Positions 1 through 6,188 of a stretch of DNA of 44,832 bases are shown piece by piece. Each line of letters begins with the position of its first letter. The first letter of the stretch is position 1. The notes below the pieces were generated by a model. That model was given only the letters and a program-made list of their open reading frames with translations. It searched no databases and was not told the DNA's origin. Source of the stretch: Oscillospiraceae bacterium Zagget6 (GTDB lineage Bacteria; Bacillota; Clostridia; Oscillospirales; Oscillospiraceae); the NCBI GenBank assembly GCA_001941075.1, contig MSHH01000073.1:1-44832 (forward strand), in the 5' to 3' direction. The translations under genes and the position numbers were made by a program.

Positions 1-50
1 TAAATAGAGAAAGCCAGAGTTTCCCCTGACTTCACTATTTTTGCGGGTTA

Positions 51-108
51 TTTTTCTCTACCCCAACTCTTGACATAGAACCATTTTTCTCTGCCCCAAC
101 TCTTGACA
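51..108. repeat. 25-bp direct repeat, two copies
   Basis: Positions 51-75 and 84-108 carry the same 25-base unit (TTTTTCTCT-N-CCCCAACTCTTGACA) with one mismatch and a 33-base period. The unit contains TTGACA but no convincing -10 follows either copy. It lies in a gene-free stretch (1-210) downstream of the first carboxypeptidase gene. It could be the edge of a repeat or mobile remnant that continues left of the window. Confidence 0.6.
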
Positions 109-175
109 GGGAATCTCCTTTTCCTCTGCTCCGTGAGCATCTTATGAGGCAGCAGCTTTCCCGTTTGCAGCACCT

Positions 176-210
176 GGCTAACAGCTAACAGCTAATAGCC
201 AACAGCTCAT
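176..210. repeat. Heptad array, 5 units
   Basis: Five consecutive 7-base units (ggctaac, agctaac, agctaat, agccaac, agctcat) end exactly at the stop codon of the neighbouring carboxypeptidase gene. Two related arrays flank the second carboxypeptidase gene and a looser one lies between the two genes, so this is a local intergenic repeat family and not a one-off. Confidence 0.75.
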
Positions 211-1599
211 TTACCTTCTCCGCCGCCGACTGCCCCGGTAGCCGCCGCCGCTGCGCCGTCCGCCGGAGTAGCTGCCGTAGCGGTTGCGCCGGACCTTGCG
301 GAACAGGGTCAGCCGCAGAATCAGCGCCAGGATCGCCACCGCCACCAGCACCAGCAGCGCCTTGATATACCAGCGGGAGAGCAGGTCCAGCACCATGGCT
401 CTGCGCTTGAGGAACACGGAGGCTTCCACGTCGTTGACGGCGATCAGGTTCACCGCTGCGTACTCCTCCCCGTCCAGGTACAGCACCAGTGTCCCCAGCA
501 CGTCGCCCTTCTGCACCGGGGCCTCCACCGAGCTGCGCAGGGTGGGGACGACGGTGAAGCTGTCGGCGGTGATGTCGTTGGGCAGCTCCGCCTCGATGCT
601 CTCCTCCGGGGCCACGCTGACTGAGTCCGCGTCGGTGGACAGGGTAACGGGGACCGAGCCGTAGGTGTCCTTTTTGTCCACGATGGTGATGGTGGAGAAG
701 TTGTCAAAGCCCCATTGGAGCAGCCGGGAGCTTTCGGAGAAGTGGGTGTAGTTGACCGTGCCGTCGGATGCGGTGGTGGTCTCGCAGCCGATGACCACGG
801 AGATCAGCGTCTTGTCGCTCTGCTCCGCTGCGGCCAGCAGGTTGTAACCTCCCTCGTCGGTGGTGCCGGTCTTGATGCCGATGCAGGAGCTGTACACATA
901 GCCGCTGTAACGCAGGTTAGAAAGCAGACCGTTGGTGTTGAAGAAGTGCCTCCTCTCTGAGAGGTTGGTGGCGTCCACGTAATATTCCGTGGTGGAGACA
1001 ATCTCCCGGAACGTGCTGTAGCCCATGGCGGCCTTGGCGATCAGGTAGAGGTCGCTACAAGAGCTGTAGTGGTCGTCATCGGGCATCCCGTGGGTGTTGA
1101 CGAAGTTGGTGTTGGTGCAGCCCAGCGCTTTGGCGCGGGTGTTCATCTCCTCCACGAAGCTGTCGGTGGAGCCGCTGACCGTCTCGGCCAGGATGTTGGC
1201 CGCCTCGTTTGCGGAGGCCACCAGCATACAGTAGAGCAGGTCCTCCACCGTCATGACCTCGCCGGGCTGGATGTTCTGGTTGCTGGAGGTGGAGTCCAGG
1301 TCGAACCAGCAGTCGTCGTAAGCAGTGACCTTATCGTCCAGGGACAGGTCCCCCGCCTCGATGTGCTCAAAGACCAGCAGGGCGGTCATCACCTTGGTCA
1401 GGCTGGCAGGGCAGATGGCCTCGTCCGCGTTGTCGGAGTAGAGCACCACGTCGGTGTCCATGTCCACCAGCAGGGCGGCTTGGGCGTCGATTTCCATGTC
1501 GTCCAATATCGCAGACGAGGACGCGGCGGCTGTGGGGACCAGCATGGAGACCATCAGGACAAAAACCAGAAACAGGGAGAAAAAGGAACGTTTTTTCAT
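211..1599 (-). CDS. D-alanyl-D-alanine carboxypeptidase (penicillin-binding protein, DacF/DacA type)
   Basis: Serine-type DD-carboxypeptidase (peptidase S11) that trims the terminal D-Ala from peptidoglycan stem peptides outside the membrane. All three catalytic motifs are visible: SxxK (Ser66-Leu-Thr-Lys69), SxN (Ser129-Ala-Asn131) and KTG (243-245). An N-terminal signal peptide (about residues 1-27) precedes the domain. A beta-rich PBP5 C-terminal domain follows, then a membrane segment near residues 420-440 and a very basic Arg/Gly/Ser tail of about 30 residues. I chose the start at 1599 (Met-Lys-Lys-Arg) because GAGAGG sits upstream and a signal peptide begins there; an in-frame ATG at 1632 adds 11 residues with no signal-like character. 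The length (462 aa) is usual for DacF plus the tail. The paralogue at 1857-3224 is on the same strand. Confidence 0.93.
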   Translation of the reverse strand: MKKRSFFSLFLVFVLMVSMLVPTAAASSSAILDDMEIDAQAALLVDMDTDVVLYSDNADEAICPASLTKVMTALLVFEHIEAGDLSLDDKVTAYDDCWFDLDSTSSNQNIQPGEVMTVEDLLYCMLVASANEAANILAETVSGSTDSFVEEMNTRAKALGCTNTNFVNTHGMPDDDHYSSCSDLYLIAKAAMGYSTFREIVSTTEYYVDATNLSERRHFFNTNGLLSNLRYSGYVYSSCIGIKTGTTDEGGYNLLAAAEQSDKTLISVVIGCETTTASDGTVNYTHFSESSRLLQWGFDNFSTITIVDKKDTYGSVPVTLSTDADSVSVAPEESIEAELPNDITADSFTVVPTLRSSVEAPVQKGDVLGTLVLYLDGEEYAAVNLIAVNDVEASVFLKRRAMVLDLLSRWYIKALLVLVAVAILALILRLTLFRKVRRNRYGSYSGGRRSGGGYRGSRRRRR

Positions 1600-1675
1600 T
1601 GGAAAAATCCTCTCATGGAGCAATGGATGCAATTTTTATGATGAGCGATTTCCTTTGTTCAGCCTTGCGTATAAA

Positions 1676-1790
1676 CCCCTCCGCCACCGCCTGCGGCGGC
1701 GGCCCTCCTCCCCTTTCAGGGCAGGGAGCGAAGCGGAAGTGCCGCTTGACGGCGGAGGCAAGAGGGGTGGTCAGCTGCAAGACGGCAGTT
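1676..1790. repeat. GC-rich intergenic inverted repeats
   Basis: The gap between the two carboxypeptidase genes has a GC-rich palindrome (CCGCCACCGC facing GCGGCGGCGG, about 1680-1702). About 30 bases on there is a second short stem (AGCGG facing CCGCT, about 1733-1749), followed by a G-rich run. There is no reading frame with a ribosome site. It looks like a transcribed or repetitive palindromic unit; I cannot tell whether it acts as a terminator because no T-run follows on the minus strand. Confidence 0.45.
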
Positions 1791-1795
1791 TTTTA

Positions 1796-1823
1796 ACTGT
1801 CCACTAACCACTAGCCACTAAAG
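1796..1823. repeat. Heptad array, 4 units
   Basis: Four 7-base units (actgtcc, actaacc, actagcc, actaaag) with the same period and similar composition as the arrays at 176-210, 3282-3316 and 3424-3458. It lies just downstream of the stop codon of the second carboxypeptidase gene. Confidence 0.6.
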
Positions 1824-1856
1824 ATACAGCTGAATCAAGAGGATACCTATATTTCG

Positions 1857-3224
1857 TTACTTAGGGGAACGTTTCCGCTTCTGCCAGCGGTGATACCGCC
1901 GCCGGAGGGCCTGCACCAGGAAGAACAGCAGCACCAGCCCCACAAGGCTCCCCGCGACCACAGCGGCTGTGGGGAACGGCTCGGCGGTCTCGCTGAGGGA
2001 CCGGAGATGGGTCAAAATGGGGGGCAGCCGCTCCACCTCCTCGGCGGCCAGCAGCTCCACGGCGCCGTAGGTGACGCCGTCCAGCGAGACGGTCAGCGTC
2101 CCCACCGTCTCCCCGGCGGTGACGGGGGCCTGGATGGAATCGGGCGGCTCGGTCTCATAGGTCAGGTCGGCGGCGTCTACGTCGTTGGGCAGGTAGGTGG
2201 TCAGGCTGTCGGAGGCCAGCAGCTCCACGGAATCCGCGTCCTTGCCGTCCTCCACCGGAACCGTGGCCTGTGTGGAGCCTTCCTCCACCAGCGTCACCGG
2301 GCTGAAATTCTCAAAACCCCACTCGTAGAGCCGGACGCTCTCGGAGAATTGCAGCCGGTCCCGGCTGCCGTCCAGGTTGATGAGCCAGTTGCAGCCCATC
2401 ATCACGCAGCACAGGGTCTCGCCGTCCTTCTCCGCGAAGGAGAGCAGACAGTACCCCGCCAGATAGGTGGAACCGGTCTTGCCGCCCACGCAGTAGTCGT
2501 AGAGGTAGTTGGAATAGGAGTGGTCGCAGATCAGGGCGTTGGTGTTGTACAGCTTCCGCGCAGAGGAGACGTTGGTGGCAGGGACGGTGTATGACGTGGT
2601 GCCAATGATCTTTCGGAAGGTTTTGAACTGGTAGGCGGCCTTGGCGATGCGGTACAGGTCGTCGCAGGTGGTGTAGTGGTTTTTGTTGTGCAGACCGCTG
2701 GGGTTGACGAAGTTGGAGCCGGTGCAGCCCAGGTCGGCGGCGGTCTCGTTCATCTCCTCCGCGAAGTCCTCGATGGACCCGCTGACCGCCTCGGCCAGCA
2801 CATTGGCCGCGTCGCAGTGGGAGGAGAGCAACAGCATATACAGCAGGCTCCGCACCGTCAGCTGCTCCCCGGTGGCGATGTTGCCCAGCGCCGCCTGAGA
2901 GGTCAGCCCCTGCTTGAAAGTGTCGCTGGCGGTGACAACGGTGTCCATCTCCAAATCCCCCGCCTTGACGTGCTGAAGCACCACCAGCGCGGTGAGGATT
3001 TTCGTGACGCTGGCCGGGTAGATCTGTTCGCTGTTGTCCTGGCCGTAGAGGACGGCGTCGGTGTTCATCTCCACCAGCAGGCAGGAGCCGCAGTTGACTT
3101 CCATGTCGCTGACCAGCTCGGATGAGGTGACGGGGATATACTCCGCTGCCTGGGCGGGAACTGCCAGTAGGCCGCAGCAGAAAAGGGTCAAAACCAACAG
3201 AACGCTAAAACGTATTTTTCTCAT
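1857..3224 (-). CDS. D-alanyl-D-alanine carboxypeptidase paralogue with altered SxN motif
   Basis: Second S11-family DD-carboxypeptidase, 455 aa. A clear signal peptide ends at Ala-Gln-Ala26. The SxxK motif (Ser72-Val-Thr-Lys75) and the KTG motif (Lys249-Thr-Gly251) are intact. The second motif reads Ser135-His136-Cys137 where the neighbouring paralogue has Ser-Ala-Asn, so the usual Asn of SxN is Cys here. A C-terminal membrane helix (about residues 420-442) and a basic tail of Arg/Lys follow. The two genes are in the same order and orientation, share architecture over their whole length and probably arose by tandem duplication. The Cys change may lower or redirect activity or reflect a specialised (for example sporulation-stage) role; that is inference. 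The start is the only Met before the signal peptide; its ribosome site (GTGAG) is weak. Confidence 0.9.
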   Translation of the reverse strand: MRKIRFSVLLVLTLFCCGLLAVPAQAAEYIPVTSSELVSDMEVNCGSCLLVEMNTDAVLYGQDNSEQIYPASVTKILTALVVLQHVKAGDLEMDTVVTASDTFKQGLTSQAALGNIATGEQLTVRSLLYMLLLSSHCDAANVLAEAVSGSIEDFAEEMNETAADLGCTGSNFVNPSGLHNKNHYTTCDDLYRIAKAAYQFKTFRKIIGTTSYTVPATNVSSARKLYNTNALICDHSYSNYLYDYCVGGKTGSTYLAGYCLLSFAEKDGETLCCVMMGCNWLINLDGSRDRLQFSESVRLYEWGFENFSPVTLVEEGSTQATVPVEDGKDADSVELLASDSLTTYLPNDVDAADLTYETEPPDSIQAPVTAGETVGTLTVSLDGVTYGAVELLAAEEVERLPPILTHLRSLSETAEPFPTAAVVAGSLVGLVLLFFLVQALRRRYHRWQKRKRSPK

Positions 3225-3281
3225 AAACTCACGTCAAAATGTCTTATTTAGTTATCCCCTTTACTCAGCCTTGTGAGCATT

Positions 3282-3316
3282 TTAGCTCTTAGCTTTTAGC
3301 CATTAGCTATTAGCTT
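3282..3316. repeat. Heptad array, 5 units (inverted orientation)
   Basis: Five units of 7 bases (ttagctc, ttagctt, ttagcca, ttagcta, ttagctt). Read on the other strand they match the AGCTAAC/T units at 3424-3458 and 176-210. With the array at 3424-3458 it forms an imperfect long inverted repeat enclosing about 107 bases. Confidence 0.7.
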
Positions 3317-3423
3317 TGCGGTTCCTGGCATAACGTGCTACGCTTATCGTTTGTATTCCTTTACAAACGGGTGGTTTCGCTCTCCGTTTCCTTTTTGCTG
3401 TTCGCTTTAGACTGGTATTACCT

Positions 3424-3458
3424 GACTAACAGCTAACAGCTAGCGGCTAATAGCTCAT
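3424..3458. repeat. Heptad array, 5 units
   Basis: Units gactaac, agctaac, agctagc, ggctaat, agctcat. The length (35 bases), unit number and final unit agctcat are the same as in the array at 176-210, over 3 kb away. This suggests a dispersed element with a defined end and not random drift. Confidence 0.7.
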
Positions 3459-3763
3459 CACAACGCGGCTGATTCAAAAAGATAGCCATAAAATGTTATT
3501 TGGGACTGTGCAGCCGGAACTCCGCCGCTTCCTTGCGGTGGCCGGTGGCTCGCCGCGTTTTCCGTGGAACACGTGTCGAACGGAAACGCTCTCTGCACAG
3601 GGGAAGGTTTGTGTGTAAATTGCCTGTCAAGGGACAACCAGAAATCATTATAACAGGTGAAACGGCAGACTGCAATGGGAAAGTAGGAGAAAATTTGTGA
3701 AAAAGCAGAAATAAATGGGGAAGGGGCCGGAGACGCGTTTCTTTTCTTCCGGCGGGAACTACG
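3459..3763. other. Intergenic, no gene recognised
   Basis: No reading frame here has both a ribosome site and recognisable protein character. The stretch separates the heptad arrays from the tRNA-Ser terminator and probably holds the promoter region of the carboxypeptidase gene at 1857-3224, but I cannot point to a convincing -35/-10 pair. Confidence 0.4.
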
Positions 3764-3803
3764 AAAAAAGGACTGAAACCTGTTACAGTTCCAGTCCTTT
3801 TTC
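3764..3803 (-). terminator. Rho-independent terminator of tRNA-Ser
   Basis: On the minus strand GGACTGGAACTG pairs with CAGGTTTCAGTCC across a short loop and is followed by six T. It begins one base after the encoded CCA of tRNA-Ser, so the tRNA is a single-gene transcript. Confidence 0.85.
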
Positions 3804-3804
3804 T

Positions 3805-3895
3805 TGGCGCAGAAGAAGGGATTTGAACCCTTGAGACGCTATCAACGCCTACACGATTTCCAATCGTGCGCCTTCGACCACTCAGCCACTTCTGC
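3805..3895 (-). tRNA. tRNA-Ser (GGA)
   Basis: The minus strand folds into a class II tRNA of 91 bases with a long variable arm. The acceptor stem is GCAGAAG/CTTCTGC with G73 and an encoded CCA. The anticodon stem CACGA/TCGTG encloses loop TTGGAAA, giving anticodon GGA for UCC/UCU serine codons. The T-loop GGTTCAAATCC is standard. Confidence 0.97.
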
Positions 3896-3938
3896 ACCTG
3901 GCGATTGCTCGATTGCCGCTTTCCCAACGGCAAGAATT

Positions 3939-3966
3939 ATTATACCAGCCAAACGGAAAAAGTCAA
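3939..3966 (-). promoter_or_regulatory. Sigma-A promoter of tRNA-Ser
   Basis: On the minus strand TTGACT and TATAAT are 16 bases apart. The -10 ends 43 bases upstream of the tRNA 5' end. No CDS intervenes, so it most likely serves tRNA-Ser alone. Confidence 0.8.
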
Positions 3967-4024
3967 GCACTTTTTTCGCCCGTCGCAAAGTTTTTTTGAG
4001 CAGTCGCCAGAAGAAACCAATGAT

Positions 4025-6172
4025 TTACACCTGTGGCTCCGGCTCAAAGGCAAAGATGCGGGCCATCACCGGGGCGGGGAACTCCACGGTCAGCGTTCCC
4101 GCCGCCTCGTCCCACCGGAAGGCGCAGGCCCCGGCGGGATAGGCACAGGAGACTTGCGCGGCCCGTCCCGCCCAGCGTGGGAGGGGTACGGTCAAACGGC
4201 TCTCGTCCCCGCCCCGCCGCCAGAGGGCCAGATAGCCCACCGTTTCATCCTCCAGAGCCAGGGCGGACCAAACGTCCCGGTAGTCGGACAGGCCCAGAGG
4301 CCAGAAGGGGACGGCATTTTTCAAATGGGAACGGATGGACTTGTACCAGGCGATGCCCTGGTGGACGCAGGCCAGCCGCTCCGGGGACAGCTCCGCCAGG
4401 TGGCCGCTCTGGTGGACCCGCAGCAGCAGGGCGTTCACCATATTGAAAACGGTCTCCTCCACGTCCCCGTCCCGCATGGGGTAGGACCACACCGCCGCCT
4501 GTTCCGGGGTGACGGCGGCGGGGGCGTTGGCGGCGATGGTGGCGTACATCCGGTAGTCCTCGGTGTCGCTGGTGGACTGGATGGAGTACCGGGAGAGCAT
4601 GGCGTAGTCCATGCGCAGACCGCCGGAGCTGCAATTCTCAATCACCAGGCCGGGGTAGCGGACAAACACCCCCTCCAGCCAACGGAGGTACGCCCGCTCG
4701 TGCTGCAACAGGCCGTCCCCCACGCTGTCGGCGCGGACCTCGGTGCCGATGCCCGGCTCGATGTTGTAGTCCATTTTGATGTAGCCCACGCCGTAGTCCT
4801 CCACCACCCGGCGCACCACCTCGTTGACGTGGTCGATGACCTGGGGATTGCGGAAATCCAGCTGGTAACGGCTGCGGTCATAGACCTTTTTGCCGTGGCG
4901 CAGGAAGAACCAGTCGTCCGGTACTTGCTCCGCCAGCGGGCAGTGGATGCCCATGCTCTCCAGCTCCAGCCACACGCCGGGGACCATCCCCTTGCTGCGG
5001 ATGTAGTTGGTCAGCTGGCGCAGCCCGTCAGGAAAGCGCTCCCGGCTCTCCTGCCACTCCCCTACGCTGTCCCACCAGAAGCCGGGGGAGTACCACCCCG
5101 CGTCGATGACATAGTATTCGCACCCGGCCTCTGCCGCCGCGTCGATGAGGGGCAGCTCCTTCTCGGTGGTGGGGTCCCCAAAGAGGCAGTTCATGTAGTC
5201 GTTGAAGATGACGGGCAGGTCCTCGTCGTCGGCGTTGGGGCGGCGGATCAGCCGCCGGTAGCGGGTCAGGGCGGCCATGGCCGTGTCGAAGGAGTTTTCC
5301 ACAGCCCCCACCGCCACGGGGACGGTGGTAAAGCTCTCCCCCGGCTGCAAATCCACGCTCCAGTGGGATTGCAGCTCCGTGGGACCGCTCAGCCCCAGGC
5401 AGAAGTGGCCGTTGTAGTCGCTCAGCTCCGCCAGCCAGGAGCCGTTGTGCTCGATTTGCCAGAACAGGGCGGAATCAGCCCCGCTGTTGGCCAGATAGCC
5501 CATGGGCAGGAACTCCTTGGTGGACCAGTGGCCGGTGTTCTGGACGCAGAAGGACTTGGAGGTGCGGGGCGTGGGCATGGTGGGCTGACTGCATTGTATC
5601 CCCAGGTCAGGGAAGGTGTAACGCTTCCAGTTCATCTCCTTCATCCAGCTGTTGTGGGGAATAAGCAGGGACATCTTCTCGTCGGTGGGCACTGGGGATT
5701 CCTTCTCCACCCCCTGATAGAAAAAGGAGGAAACATATTCCAGCGTCTGCACCTCTGTCCCCCGGTTTTCCACCCGGCTGGAGCAGCGCACCACCGGCAG
5801 GTCGCCGTAAAACTGCATCCAGGAGGTGACAAGCAGCCCGGTCTCGTCGTCCTCCTGCACAAAGGTCAGCAGGCGGCCCGTCTCGTTTTCCTCGTCCCGG
5901 TGGGAGACGTACCGCAGGGCGTAGCCGGGGGCGGTGACCAGGTGCTTGTTCCCCTGCCGCTCATAGGGCCGGTTGTAGCCGGAGACCTGCACCTGCACCA
6001 GGGGCCAGCCCTGGGTCAGGTAGTCCGGCCCCCAGGGATCCGGCTCCTTTTGGGTGATGAGGTCGGATTCCTCCAGCGGGTTGGGGGAAAAGTGGAAAAA
6101 TTTCAGCTGCCCCGCCTGGGTGACGCAAAATTCCAGGTGGACGCCGTTGTGGAAAATGGAAATTCGGTTCAT
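4025..6172 (-). CDS. Alpha-galactosidase, glycoside hydrolase family 36
   Basis: Predicted retaining alpha-galactosidase that releases terminal alpha-1,6-galactose from raffinose-type oligosaccharides. The (beta/alpha)8 domain has the GH36 nucleophile in Lys-Met-Asp468-Tyr-Asn. The acid/base motif Ser-Asp536-Thr-Glu-Asp539 lies about 70 residues later, after Asn-Cys-Ser-Ser-Gly-Gly. An N-terminal beta-sandwich and a short C-terminal beta domain complete the usual layout. The 715 aa length is normal. There is no signal peptide, so it is cytoplasmic. The start at 6172 has a strong AAGGAG site; an upstream ATG at 6328 would overlap the preceding gene with an Arg/Pro-rich, non-homologous extension. 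It begins 16 bases after the stop of the GTPase/NYN gene and is probably co-transcribed with it. I see no sugar transporter or regulator beside it. Confidence 0.92.
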   Translation of the reverse strand: MNRISIFHNGVHLEFCVTQAGQLKFFHFSPNPLEESDLITQKEPDPWGPDYLTQGWPLVQVQVSGYNRPYERQGNKHLVTAPGYALRYVSHRDEENETGRLLTFVQEDDETGLLVTSWMQFYGDLPVVRCSSRVENRGTEVQTLEYVSSFFYQGVEKESPVPTDEKMSLLIPHNSWMKEMNWKRYTFPDLGIQCSQPTMPTPRTSKSFCVQNTGHWSTKEFLPMGYLANSGADSALFWQIEHNGSWLAELSDYNGHFCLGLSGPTELQSHWSVDLQPGESFTTVPVAVGAVENSFDTAMAALTRYRRLIRRPNADDEDLPVIFNDYMNCLFGDPTTEKELPLIDAAAEAGCEYYVIDAGWYSPGFWWDSVGEWQESRERFPDGLRQLTNYIRSKGMVPGVWLELESMGIHCPLAEQVPDDWFFLRHGKKVYDRSRYQLDFRNPQVIDHVNEVVRRVVEDYGVGYIKMDYNIEPGIGTEVRADSVGDGLLQHERAYLRWLEGVFVRYPGLVIENCSSGGLRMDYAMLSRYSIQSTSDTEDYRMYATIAANAPAAVTPEQAAVWSYPMRDGDVEETVFNMVNALLLRVHQSGHLAELSPERLACVHQGIAWYKSIRSHLKNAVPFWPLGLSDYRDVWSALALEDETVGYLALWRRGGDESRLTVPLPRWAGRAAQVSCAYPAGACAFRWDEAAGTLTVEFPAPVMARIFAFEPEPQV

Positions 6173-6188
6173 AAGCGTCTCCTTCCTC

